DNA of 20,418 nt from Burkholderiaceae bacterium (GTDB lineage Bacteria > Pseudomonadota > Gammaproteobacteria > Burkholderiales > Burkholderiaceae), in NCBI GenBank assembly GCA_947457745.1, contig CANGWT010000010.1:1-20418 (forward strand), written 5' to 3'. The first letter of the stretch is position 1; each line of letters begins with the position of its first letter. The notes under the pieces were generated by a model, which was given only the letters and a program-made list of their open reading frames with translations, was not told the DNA's origin and made no database searches. This document shows positions 6,182-14,841 of the stretch, one piece after another. The position numbers and the translations under genes were made by a program.

Positions 6182-8716
6182 TTAAACACTATCCTTAGAG
6201 CCCGAAGACTCTAGCGGTAATAGTATTGTAAAGGTGCAGCCCGACAACTTTGTATGTTCAGCATCCATCAGATTTGTTGCCCAAAGACGACCCTGATGGG
6301 ACTCAATTACAGATCTGCAAATGTTCAGACCCATGCCCATACCGTCACTTTTAGTGCTGAAAAAGGGCTCAAACATACGTTCAATCACTGATTTTGCGAT
6401 TCCGCCACCCGCGTCCCTCACCTGAATGCGCAACATAGCGGGGAAGGTGCTGGTGTCTAAATCGGCCGAAATCCGAACAGGGGGAGCCGACCAGCGAGAA
6501 GAGAGAGGGTAAACCTCCCTCAGACTATCCAGAGAGTTTTTCAGGAGATTGACCAAGACCTGCAGAATTAAGACTGGATCTAAGTCGACCGTAGGGAGAT
6601 TTTCAGTAATTTCAGTGCTAATACTCAAGCGATGGCGATGGGCTTCAATTTCTACCAATCCAACAGCATCATGAATAATTCCAGCAATATCGCAAGACTT
6701 TCTTTGCGGTTCACTACGTTTTACAAAGCCTTTAATGCGCTGGATGATTGTGCCAGCGCGATGAGCCTGATCAGATGCCTTTTCTAGTGCCGGAAGAATA
6801 TCTTTTTGTAAGGCAGGGTCAAGATGACCCTGTAAGCGCTTTGCTACACCCATGCAATAGTTTGAAATTGCAGCAAGCGGTTGATTTAATTCATGGGCTA
6901 AGGAAGACGCCATTTCGCCCATGGTTGTTAAACGGCTAGTAAATTGCATCCGCTCTTCTTGTTGACGAGCTAAGTCATCAGCTTCGACGCGAAGCGTAAC
7001 ATCCGTGGCAATTAATAATTGTGCCAATTGACCATCTACCCACGGGACATTACGTCTGCGAACTTCATACCATTTTGAGATTCCCGACGCCTCATCTAGC
7101 AATTGAATTTCTTCTGATTCAGTTTCTAGGTAAGGTGATGGGGGTGAAATGGCATCGACTCTCTTACTGCCAGAGTCTTCAGACAGACTTCGCATGATAT
7201 TTTCATTGATATTACTACCAGCTAATTCAAAGTGACCCTTAGCAGTATTGCCAAAGCGCTCTCGATAGAAGCGATTTGCAAACAATAGCTCACCATTCGT
7301 ATTTGAAACTACTGAAACTGCTTCATCAAGCCCTTCCAATACGGCAACAAATCGCTCTTGTGAGGCTGCTAATTCCTCTCGAATTTTCTTAGGTTCGGAG
7401 ATATCAATTAATGAAGTTACCCAGCCAGTTTGCTGCCCCTTTTCATTTACGAGAGGCGCGATAAATGTACGCGTCTGAATGACTGATCCATCCCTGTGGA
7501 GAATTGAGCCCTCAATTCCAATTTTCCTTTCTTCACTCAGCGCTATTTCAAGAGCCTTATTCATTTTGTCAGTCAGCTCATTTTTCTGACCTTCAGGCCA
7601 GAAGGCAAAAGGGGGGCTCAGCCCGATGAGCTCTTCTGCAGACCACCCAGTCATCTCACAAAATGCTGGATTCACATAAGTAATCACTCTATTCATGTCG
7701 TGCGCACGGATTCCTACTGGAGTGGAATTTTCCATCGCACTACGAAAATTGGTTTCTGCCCGAAGATTTGCTTCAGCCTCTTGCCTAACCTGCATCTGCC
7801 TGAGAACGGACCATAAGCTCCAAATCACAAATGCACTCAAACCCAGAACTACGCCTATTAACATCCTAAATGTTAAATTCGTGGCTGGCGGGTAGGTGTC
7901 AATGCGCAGACTTAGGTTTGGACTGAGAACCCCAATATCCAAACTAGTTTGATTACTAAATGCACGCTTTGGTATATTTTTATCAGATGAGATTGCTAAT
8001 ATCTTGTCGTCATCCGTTATTAAAGTAAATCGATATTGACCCTTGAGCTCGCCAGGGATCATTTCAAGTAGACCCTGTGTTGTATAGAGCACAGCTACCA
8101 TGCCTTTAATTTCACTACCAGACATCTGGGGAACAGCTTGCCAAAACACATTACGAATTTCTTTTGACACCACTTCGTCGTTTGGAACTTCAAGGGTAAT
8201 GAACTGACTGAAGGCAGGTCTATTTGTTGCGGTGCTGAGTTCCAGTGTTTTTTTCAAGGCTTGGTTTATCGGTATCGCATTATTTGCCTTATTAAACCAG
8301 TCTGTTTTTAAGTTGTCCGTAGGAATTTTCCATAGACGCTGTTCCGCTTCATTAATCCAAGCAATTTGCGCTATTTCATGATTACTTTGCAGAAGATTTT
8401 CTGCCTGAATAATCACGTTATCTTTTAACTTTGCGGAATCTCCAGCACTGACATAATCCCTTCCAATGGATTGCAATACATCGGTATTGTTTGCAAAACG
8501 TAATTGGATCCGTTGCTTTGCAAAAGAGAGCTCTCTAAATAGTGCAGCTTCTTGCTGGCTCTTTTCTTGTAGTTGTAGGGTGCCCATAATGACCCCCATA
8601 ACAACTGTAAACAGCACAATGGCTATTAATGGCGTGTAGACAAGCTTAAATCCCCGTATTCGACGGACCCATTTCACAGGCTCTAATTGCCAGATAAAAA
8701 ATACTATTTTTTTCAT
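6182..8716 (-). CDS. Membrane-bound PAS sensor histidine kinase, partner of the FixJ-type regulator
   Basis: An 844-residue inner-membrane kinase. A first membrane helix (about 26-47) and a second (about 282-304) enclose a periplasmic sensing region of roughly 230 residues that I do not recognise. A short linker helix follows, then a PAS domain (about 322-445, with YVNPAFCEMTGW and a PAC end), a second weaker PAS (about 455-580), and the HisKA dimerisation domain with phospho-acceptor H608 in LAHELNQPLAAISNY. The HATPase domain has LVNLLKNSLDSL (N box), VRDAGGGI, and the F and G boxes FEPFFSTKSDGMGMGLNIC. The LAHELNQPL type is shared with FixL, DctS and TtrS, matching the FixJ-type regulator downstream. 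No clear Shine-Dalgarno precedes the ATG. The gene is divergent from aceE across a 202-bp region. The stimulus is unknown; the periplasmic domain suggests an external signal such as an organic acid. Confidence 0.92.
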   Translation of the reverse strand: MKKIVFFIWQLEPVKWVRRIRGFKLVYTPLIAIVLFTVVMGVIMGTLQLQEKSQQEAALFRELSFAKQRIQLRFANNTDVLQSIGRDYVSAGDSAKLKDNVIIQAENLLQSNHEIAQIAWINEAEQRLWKIPTDNLKTDWFNKANNAIPINQALKKTLELSTATNRPAFSQFITLEVPNDEVVSKEIRNVFWQAVPQMSGSEIKGMVAVLYTTQGLLEMIPGELKGQYRFTLITDDDKILAISSDKNIPKRAFSNQTSLDIGVLSPNLSLRIDTYPPATNLTFRMLIGVVLGLSAFVIWSLWSVLRQMQVRQEAEANLRAETNFRSAMENSTPVGIRAHDMNRVITYVNPAFCEMTGWSAEELIGLSPPFAFWPEGQKNELTDKMNKALEIALSEERKIGIEGSILHRDGSVIQTRTFIAPLVNEKGQQTGWVTSLIDISEPKKIREELAASQERFVAVLEGLDEAVSVVSNTNGELLFANRFYRERFGNTAKGHFELAGSNINENIMRSLSEDSGSKRVDAISPPSPYLETESEEIQLLDEASGISKWYEVRRRNVPWVDGQLAQLLIATDVTLRVEADDLARQQEERMQFTSRLTTMGEMASSLAHELNQPLAAISNYCMGVAKRLQGHLDPALQKDILPALEKASDQAHRAGTIIQRIKGFVKRSEPQRKSCDIAGIIHDAVGLVEIEAHRHRLSISTEITENLPTVDLDPVLILQVLVNLLKNSLDSLREVYPLSSRWSAPPVRISADLDTSTFPAMLRIQVRDAGGGIAKSVIERMFEPFFSTKSDGMGMGLNICRSVIESHQGRLWATNLMDAEHTKLSGCTFTILLPLESSGSKDSV

Positions 8717-8800
8717 GTAATGAGCTTATTTTGCCCTATAGATAGGTTTTCTAAGCTTATTTAACTTTTTAGCTCTTTTGAGTGCGGTGCAATAATATCT

Positions 8801-8829
8801 CATATAGTGAGAAATACTATCATTATATG
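8801..8829. promoter_or_regulatory. 29-bp inverted repeat, candidate operator between sensor kinase and aceE
   Basis: The left arm CATATAGTGAGA (8801-8812) and right arm TATCATTATATG (8818-8829) are reverse complements at 10 of 12 positions and are separated by 5 bases. The site is centred about 104 bp upstream of the aceE start. It covers a perfect minus-strand TATAAT (8827-8822) that could be the -10 box of the sensor kinase gene, although no good -35 box stands 16-18 bases from it. The arms do not resemble the E. coli PdhR site. The symmetry is seen directly; its role as an operator is inferred. The rest of the 8717-8918 gap holds AT-rich sequence, the putative aceE promoter and the aceE ribosome-binding site. 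Confidence 0.5.
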
Positions 8830-8838
8830 AAAAATTGC

Positions 8839-8867
8839 TTGTTTACACCCATAGACCTTCCTAGAAT
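8839..8867 (+). promoter_or_regulatory. aceE: Putative sigma70 promoter for aceE-aceF-lpdA
   Basis: A -35-like TTGTTT (8839-8844), a 17-base spacer and a good -10 box TAGAAT (8862-8867, five of six matches to TATAAT) lie about 50 bases before the aceE ATG. An alternative pair, TAGACC (8852-8857) and TATAGA (8874-8879) with a 16-base spacer, is also possible. The site lies directly downstream of the 29-bp dyad, so a regulator bound there could affect it. Confidence 0.35.
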
Positions 8868-8918
8868 ATTGGCTATAGAGTGAATCAATAAAAACGATGT
8901 AACAAATGGAGGCAGTTT

Positions 8919-11615
8919 ATGGCAGCGGTTCCAGAACAAATTTTGGGTAGCGCAGGAAAACAAGATGCGGATCCTGGCGAAACCCAAGAGTGGTTACAGG
9001 CTCTTGATGGCGTTATACGGAATGAGGGTCCAGAGCGTGCTGCCTATCTAATTGATCAGCAAATTTCCCATGCACGTGTGAATGGAGTTAATCAACCCTT
9101 TCATGCTGAAACTCCCTACATCAACACAATCCCTGTAGAGCAGCAAGCACGTCTACCAGGCGATCAAAATGTCGAGCACCGTATTCGCTCTTACACACGT
9201 TGGAACGCGATGGCTATGGTGCTGCGCGCCAATAAAGATACCAACGTTGGTGGCCATATTTCTTCTTTCCAGTCGGCGGCCACTCTATATGACGTCGGCT
9301 TTAATCATTTCTGGCATGCCCCATCTCCGGAGCATGGCGGCGATCTCATATTTGTTCAAGGACATTCTGCTCCGGGCGTGTATGCCCGAGCCTACATGCT
9401 CGGCCGTTTATCGGATGAACAGTTGAATAACTTCCGTCAAGAAGTAGGCGGCAAAGGTATCTCTAGCTATCCACACCCTTGGTTGATGCCGGATTTCTGG
9501 CAGTTCCCAACAGTGTCGATGGGCCTTGGCCCCATCATGGCTATTTATCAAGCGCGCTTTATGCGCTACATGCAGGATCGAGGATTCATTAAAGCGGAAG
9601 GTAGAAAAGTTTGGGCCTTCCTTGGCGATGGTGAAACTGATGAACCAGAATCACTTGGTGCTATTGGTATGGCAGGCCGTGAAAAATTGGACAACCTGAT
9701 TTTTGTAGTGAACTGCAACCTACAACGACTTGATGGTCCTGTACGCGGTAACGGCAAGATTATTCAAGAGCTTGAAGGTGAGTTCCGTGGCGCTGGTTGG
9801 AATGTAATCAAGGTAGTTTGGGGCGGTCATTGGGATGCTTTGTTCGCTCGCGATAAAAAAGGTATCTTGATGCAGCGTCTTGGTCAGATTGTCGATGGTG
9901 AATACCAGACCATGAAGGCCAAGAGTGGCGCCTATGTACGTGAAATCGTCTTCAATACACCCGAGTTAAAGGCACTGGTCAGCGACTGGAGTGATGACGA
10001 GATTTGGCAGCTTAATCGTGGCGGTCATGATCCCCATAAAGTATTTGCAGCTTTCCATTCAGCTATAAATCATCAGGATCAGCCAACCGTTATTTTGGCC
10101 CACACTATTAAAGGTTACGGTATGGGTGGCTCAGGCGAGGCGATGAATATTGCTCACCAAGCGAAGAAGATGAATGCGGATGACGTGCGTCGTTTCCGAG
10201 ATCGGTTTGAGATCCCCGTAAAAGATGAGCAGTTAGATGAAATGCCTTTAGTTAAATTTGCGGAAGGCAGTCCAGAGCTGGAGTACATGAAAGCTCGCCG
10301 TCAAGAGTTGGGCGGCTACTTGCCACAGCGTCGTATGAAGGCCGAGAGCTTGCCGGTTCCTGCACTTGAGGTTTTCGCACCATTACTAGAAGCAACTACC
10401 GATGGTCGCGAGATTTCCACAACGATGGCCTTTGTTCGCATATTAAATACGATTGTGCGCGACAAGGTTTTGGGTAAGCGGGTTGTTCCGATTGTTCCAG
10501 ATGAGTCGCGCACCTTTGGTATGGAGGGCATGTTCCGTCAACTAGGTATTTGGAATCAGCTAGGTCAGCTTTACACCCCAGAAGATCATGATCAATTGAT
10601 GTTCTATAAAGAGGATAAGACTGGCCAGATTTTGCAAGAAGGTATTAATGAAGCGGGTGGTATGTGCGACTGGATCGCCGCTGCCACTTCATACTCAACT
10701 CATGGCATACCGATGTTACCTTTTTACATCTTTTATTCTATGTTCGGTTTCCAGCGCATTGGTGACCTTTGTTGGGCTGCTGGTGATATGCGTAGTCGTG
10801 GATTCTTATTAGGCGGTACTGCCGGTAGAACTACTTTGAATGGTGAAGGTCTTCAGCACGAAGATGGTCACAGTCAAGTATGGAGCGCCTCAATTCCGAA
10901 CTGTATTAGCTACGACCCTTCATTCTCATTTGAGGTAGCTGTGGTGATTCAAGATGGTATGCGTCGCATGCTGGCGGAACAAGAAGATGTGTACTATTAC
11001 ATTACTTTAATGAATGAGAACTACGCTCATCCAGCCATGCCAAAAGGTGCAGAGCAAGACATCATCAAAGGTATGTACAAACTCAAGTCGGTTGGCGATG
11101 CCAATGCGAAATTGCGTGTACAGCTCTTAGGTTCAGGAACTATTTTCCGTGAAGTCATTGAAGCTGCTGAAATCCTACTTAAAGATTGGGGTGTCGCTTC
11201 TGATTTGTGGGGTTGCCCAAGCTTTACTGAGCTAGGTCGTAATTGGAATACGGTTCATCGTAACAATCTTCTAAATCCAACTGCAGTGCCTGCTTTATCT
11301 CATGTAGAGCAGTGCCTTAAAGATACTGCGGGTCCAATCATTGCTGCAACTGATTATGTGCGTTTGTTTGCTGAGCAAATCCGTCCAGCTATTCAACATC
11401 TAGGTCGTCGCTTCGAGGTATTAGGTACAGATGGTTTTGGACGTTCCGATACTCGTGAAAAATTACGCGATTTCTTTGAAGTAGATCGTCGCTGGGTTGT
11501 ACTCACAGCCTTGCGCTCTTTGGTAGACGCTGGCCAGCTTGATCGCCAAAAGCTAGCCGAAGCAATTCAGAAGTACGGCATCGATACCACTAAGCCAAAC
11601 CCAATGACGGTTTGA
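8919..11615 (+). CDS. aceE: Pyruvate dehydrogenase E1 component (homodimeric type)
   Basis: An 898-residue thiamine-diphosphate enzyme that decarboxylates pyruvate and transfers the acetyl group to the lipoyl arm of E2, forming acetyl-CoA within the pyruvate dehydrogenase complex. The single-chain length of about 890 residues marks the homodimeric AceE type rather than the split alpha/beta form. The cofactor motif is complete: GDGETDEPES with D237, followed 30 residues later by N267 in NCNLQRLDGPVRGN, the same spacing as in the E. coli enzyme. Further family stretches are the FQSAATLYDVGFNHFW segment, HTIKGYGMG and GLQHEDGHSQ. GGAGG (8908-8912) stands 6 bases before the ATG and fixes the start. 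It is the first gene of a three-gene operon, with 15 bases to aceF. Confidence 0.98.
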   Translation: MAAVPEQILGSAGKQDADPGETQEWLQALDGVIRNEGPERAAYLIDQQISHARVNGVNQPFHAETPYINTIPVEQQARLPGDQNVEHRIRSYTRWNAMAMVLRANKDTNVGGHISSFQSAATLYDVGFNHFWHAPSPEHGGDLIFVQGHSAPGVYARAYMLGRLSDEQLNNFRQEVGGKGISSYPHPWLMPDFWQFPTVSMGLGPIMAIYQARFMRYMQDRGFIKAEGRKVWAFLGDGETDEPESLGAIGMAGREKLDNLIFVVNCNLQRLDGPVRGNGKIIQELEGEFRGAGWNVIKVVWGGHWDALFARDKKGILMQRLGQIVDGEYQTMKAKSGAYVREIVFNTPELKALVSDWSDDEIWQLNRGGHDPHKVFAAFHSAINHQDQPTVILAHTIKGYGMGGSGEAMNIAHQAKKMNADDVRRFRDRFEIPVKDEQLDEMPLVKFAEGSPELEYMKARRQELGGYLPQRRMKAESLPVPALEVFAPLLEATTDGREISTTMAFVRILNTIVRDKVLGKRVVPIVPDESRTFGMEGMFRQLGIWNQLGQLYTPEDHDQLMFYKEDKTGQILQEGINEAGGMCDWIAAATSYSTHGIPMLPFYIFYSMFGFQRIGDLCWAAGDMRSRGFLLGGTAGRTTLNGEGLQHEDGHSQVWSASIPNCISYDPSFSFEVAVVIQDGMRRMLAEQEDVYYYITLMNENYAHPAMPKGAEQDIIKGMYKLKSVGDANAKLRVQLLGSGTIFREVIEAAEILLKDWGVASDLWGCPSFTELGRNWNTVHRNNLLNPTAVPALSHVEQCLKDTAGPIIAATDYVRLFAEQIRPAIQHLGRRFEVLGTDGFGRSDTREKLRDFFEVDRRWVVLTALRSLVDAGQLDRQKLAEAIQKYGIDTTKPNPMTV

Positions 11616-11630
11616 TAAGAGATAGATACT

Positions 11631-12929
11631 ATGAGCCAACTAATTGATATTAAAGTCCCAGATATTGGGGATTACAAAGATGTGCCCGTCATCGAGGTAT
11701 TAGTAAAAGCCGGTGATCGTATTGAGAAAGAGCAGTCTATTGTTGTTTTAGAGTCAGACAAAGCAACCATGGACGTTCCCTCTTCACATTCCGGTCTTGT
11801 GAAAGAGGTCAAGGTTAAAGTGGGTGATTCTATTTCTGAGGGTGCCATCGTTCTGGTGCTTGAAGAGAGTGGTGCAGATGCAGCTCCATCTGCCACTCCT
11901 GCCACAACGAAAACCGAACCCACTTTAGCACCAGCACCCAAAGTGGAGCCACCGATTATGCGTGCGCCAGCACCTCCTCCTCTTAGCAATATCCCGGTTG
12001 AAGTGGATCCATCAGCTAGTCATGCAAGTCCTTCAGTCCGTAAATTTGCTCGTGAACTCGGCGTCACGGTCCATCAAGTTAGAGGTTCTGGCCCCAAAGG
12101 CAGAATTACCCAAGTGGACGTACAGGCTTTTGTTAAGGCCGCAATGAGTGGTGGAGCTGGCAGTGGATCTAATGCATCAACTGGAAGCCTAGGTGGCCTG
12201 AATCTCATCCCTTGGCCAAAAGTTGATTTCTCTAAATTTGGTGAGACAGAGCGTCAGCCATTAAATCGTATTAAGAAGTTGACTGCCGCGAACCTTGGTC
12301 GTAACTGGGTCATGATTCCTGCTGTGACCTATCACGAAGATGCCGATATTACTGATCTCGAAGCATTTAGGGTGCTGACGAATAAAGAAAATGAAAAGCT
12401 GGGCCTCAAAATCACGATGCTGGCTTTCTTAATGAAGGCTGCTGTGGCTGCGCTCAAAAAATTCCCAGAGTTCAATAGCTCTATTGATGGAGATGACTTG
12501 GTATTGAAGAAGTATTTCAATATCGCCTTCGCCGCAGATACGCCAAATGGTTTAGTGGTACCAGTGATTCGTGATGCAGATAAAAAAGGTATCTTTGAGC
12601 TTGCTCGTGAAACTTCAGAGCTAGCCGCGCTAGCGCGAGATGGAAAACTCAAGCCCGAGCAAATGCAGGGTGCTAGTTTCACTATCTCTTCCTTAGGTGG
12701 AATTGGCGGTACTTACTTCTCGCCTATTGTGAATGCGCCTGAGGTGGCAATTTTAGGCGTAAGCAAGGCTGCCATGAAGCCAGTTTGGGATGGCAAGCAA
12801 TTTGTTCCACGCTTAATTTGCCCACTGTCATTAAGTGCCGACCATCGTGTGATTGATGGCGCTTTGGCTACACGTTTTAATGTTTATATCGCCCAGCTGA
12901 TGTCTGACTTTCGTCGCGCAGCACTGTAG
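11631..12929 (+). CDS. aceF: Dihydrolipoyllysine acetyltransferase (pyruvate dehydrogenase E2), single lipoyl domain
   Basis: A 432-residue E2 core protein. The N-terminal lipoyl domain (about 1-78) carries the attachment lysine K44 in ESDKATMDVP. It is followed by an Ala/Pro-rich flexible linker (about 84-130), a peripheral-subunit-binding domain beginning HASPSVRKFARELGV (about 133-170), a second Gly/Ser-rich linker, and the acyltransferase domain (about 205-432) with catalytic H405 in SADHRVIDG. It passes acetyl groups from E1 to CoA and builds the oligomeric core. It has one lipoyl domain where E. coli AceF has three, so it is about 200 residues shorter; another lipoyl domain sits on the E3 encoded next door. 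The lpdA start follows 9 bases after the stop. Confidence 0.97.
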   Translation: MSQLIDIKVPDIGDYKDVPVIEVLVKAGDRIEKEQSIVVLESDKATMDVPSSHSGLVKEVKVKVGDSISEGAIVLVLEESGADAAPSATPATTKTEPTLAPAPKVEPPIMRAPAPPPLSNIPVEVDPSASHASPSVRKFARELGVTVHQVRGSGPKGRITQVDVQAFVKAAMSGGAGSGSNASTGSLGGLNLIPWPKVDFSKFGETERQPLNRIKKLTAANLGRNWVMIPAVTYHEDADITDLEAFRVLTNKENEKLGLKITMLAFLMKAAVAALKKFPEFNSSIDGDDLVLKKYFNIAFAADTPNGLVVPVIRDADKKGIFELARETSELAALARDGKLKPEQMQGASFTISSLGGIGGTYFSPIVNAPEVAILGVSKAAMKPVWDGKQFVPRLICPLSLSADHRVIDGALATRFNVYIAQLMSDFRRAAL

Positions 12930-12938
12930 GGAGAGAAT

Positions 12939-14732
12939 ATGACTAAGCAAATTATTCTCGTACCAGATATTGGTGATTATTCGGATGTGCCAGTGATTGA
13001 AGTACTTATCAAAGTGGGTGATGTGATTGAAAAAGAGCAGCCACTACTGGTTCTAGAATCTGACAAAGCCACAATGGAAGTTCCAGCCGATGTTGCCGGA
13101 ACTGTTCTGAGTATTTCTGTAAAAGCTGGCGATAAAGTTGGTAAAGGTAGTGTCGTAGCTGAAATTGAGGTGGGAGCAGCAACTGCACCTCAAGCTGCTG
13201 CGCCTGCAGCCTCACCAGTTCCAACTTCTCCTCCGATAGCAGCAGCGCCTGTAATGAGCGCTCCTATTGCTGGTCAATATAGCGGCAAAGTGGATCATGA
13301 GTGTGAAGTACTCGTCTTAGGTGCTGGTCCAGGAGGCTATAGCGCCGCCTTCAGAAGTGCAGATTTGGGTATGAGCACCATTTTGATAGAGCGCTATTCA
13401 ACTTTAGGCGGTGTTTGCTTAAACGTGGGATGTATTCCATCAAAAGCTCTGCTCCACACGACTGCAGTAATGGATGAAGTGAAAACGATGTCTCAGCATG
13501 GCATTAGCTATGGCGCTCCCAAGATCGAAATTGATCAATTGCGTGGCTATAAAAATTCAGTCATTGCCAAATTAACGGGCGGATTGGCTGGCATGGCAAA
13601 GGCGCGCAAAGTTACCGTGGTGCGTGGATTAGGTCGATTCTTGGATGCTAATCATGTAGAAGTTGAGTTAACCAAGGGTGACGGTCAAGATTTAATAGGG
13701 CAAAAAGAAGTAGTTCGCTTTCAGAAGGCAATCATTGCAGCGGGAAGCCAGCCAGTAAAGCTACCATTCTTGCCAGAAGATCCTCGTATCGTCGATAGCA
13801 CTGGAGCCTTATTGCTCAAGAGTATTCCAAAGCGGATGTTGGTGATTGGCGGCGGCATTATTGGCCTGGAGATGGCTACTGTATACAGCTCCCTAGGCTC
13901 CCGTATCGATATTGCTGAAATGATGGATGGCCTCATGGCAGGTGCAGATCGTGATTTAGAAAAGGTCTGGGAGAAATTTAATGCTGGCCGTTTTGAAAAC
14001 ATCATGCTCAAGACCCGAGCATCTAAAGCTGAAGTAAAAGCTGACGGTATTCAGGTTAGCTTTGAAGGTGAGGGCGCTCCCTTAGAGCCGCAGACTTACG
14101 ATTTAGTATTGGTTGCAGTCGGACGTACACCAAATGGTAAAAAGATTAATGTATCGACTGCAGGCGTTGCTGTAGATGAGCGCGGCTTTGTTCCTGTTGA
14201 TAATCAAATGCGCACCAATGTGCACAATATCTTTGCTATTGGCGATATCGTTGGTCAACCCATGCTTGCGCACAAAGCAGTACATGAGGGCCACGTTGCT
14301 GCTGAAGTTGCTGCGGGAGAAAAATCCTACTTTGATGCTAAGCAAATTCCATCTGTTGCATACACTGACCCTGAAGTAGCTTGGGCCGGTTTGACCGAAG
14401 AGCAGTGCAAAGCTCAAGGAATCGCCTATGAAAAAGGTTTATTTCCATGGGCAGCCAGCGGTAGGGCAATTGCTAACGGACGTGATGAGGGTTTCACAAA
14501 GCTTATTTTTGATGCTACAAGTAAGCGCATCATTGGTGGCGGAATTGTTGGTACACATGCTGGCGATCTAATTGGTGAAGTTTGCCTCGCTATTGAAATG
14601 GGTGCCGACGCTGTGGATATTGGGAAAACGATACATCCACATCCAACCCTAGGTGAATCTGTTGGCTTAGCTGCAGAGGCTGCTCTTGGCCACTGCACTG
14701 ATTTACCGCCAGTAAAGAAGAAAGCGCATTAA
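12939..14732 (+). CDS. lpdA: Dihydrolipoyl dehydrogenase (E3) with N-terminal lipoyl domain
   Basis: A 597-residue flavoprotein that reoxidises dihydrolipoyl groups with NAD+. The N-terminal lipoyl domain (about 1-78) has lysine K43 in ESDKATMEVP and resembles the AceF lipoyl domain closely. An Ala/Pro linker (about 86-115) joins it to the standard E3 body: FAD-binding GAGPGG at 128-133, redox disulphide C160 and C165 in GGVCLNVGCIPSK, NAD-binding GGGIIG at 304-309, the FAIGDI motif, and the catalytic pair H568/E573 in HPHPTLGE. Plain E3 proteins are about 470 residues; the extra length is the lipoyl arm and linker, an architecture known from Neisseria and Ralstonia-type pyruvate dehydrogenase complexes. 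AGGGAGAG precedes the ATG. It is the last gene of the operon, with a terminator about 20 bases after the stop. Confidence 0.98.
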   Translation: MTKQIILVPDIGDYSDVPVIEVLIKVGDVIEKEQPLLVLESDKATMEVPADVAGTVLSISVKAGDKVGKGSVVAEIEVGAATAPQAAAPAASPVPTSPPIAAAPVMSAPIAGQYSGKVDHECEVLVLGAGPGGYSAAFRSADLGMSTILIERYSTLGGVCLNVGCIPSKALLHTTAVMDEVKTMSQHGISYGAPKIEIDQLRGYKNSVIAKLTGGLAGMAKARKVTVVRGLGRFLDANHVEVELTKGDGQDLIGQKEVVRFQKAIIAAGSQPVKLPFLPEDPRIVDSTGALLLKSIPKRMLVIGGGIIGLEMATVYSSLGSRIDIAEMMDGLMAGADRDLEKVWEKFNAGRFENIMLKTRASKAEVKADGIQVSFEGEGAPLEPQTYDLVLVAVGRTPNGKKINVSTAGVAVDERGFVPVDNQMRTNVHNIFAIGDIVGQPMLAHKAVHEGHVAAEVAAGEKSYFDAKQIPSVAYTDPEVAWAGLTEEQCKAQGIAYEKGLFPWAASGRAIANGRDEGFTKLIFDATSKRIIGGGIVGTHAGDLIGEVCLAIEMGADAVDIGKTIHPHPTLGESVGLAAEAALGHCTDLPPVKKKAH

Positions 14733-14752
14733 ATAATCTTCTTGGTTTTGTT

Positions 14753-14784
14753 AAAAAAGCCCCGAAAAAATCGGGGCTTTTTTT
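14753..14784. terminator. Strong intrinsic terminator, probably bidirectional, between lpdA and the phasin gene
   Basis: A perfect 7-bp stem GCCCCGA/TCGGGGC with a 5-base A loop is flanked by six A on the left and seven T on the right. On the plus strand it ends the aceE-aceF-lpdA operon. On the minus strand it also shows a hairpin followed by six T, so it can end the converging phasin transcript, whose stop codon lies about 57 bases away. Confidence 0.93.
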
Positions 14785-14841
14785 ATCTCCATGTCTACAA
14801 TAAGATTAATGTAGCAATGAAATTGCAATCATTTCTAATTA

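Noticed and set aside
6145..6189. GTG start of the response regulator overlapping the kinase stop
   Set aside because: It adds 15 hydrophobic residues before a normal receiver N-terminus; the ATG at 6144 is more likely, though the overlap leaves some doubt.
11672..12682. Minus-strand open frames of 105 and 116 codons inside aceF
   Set aside because: They lie opposite a well-conserved coding gene, are serine/alanine-rich reverse-frame products and show no recognisable domain or ribosome-binding site.
14795..14825. Small hairpins (CTACA/TGTAG and GCAAT/ATTGC) after the phasin gene as a regulatory RNA
   Set aside because: Five-base stems in A/T-rich sequence are expected by chance; the strong hairpin at 14753-14784 is sufficient as the terminator.
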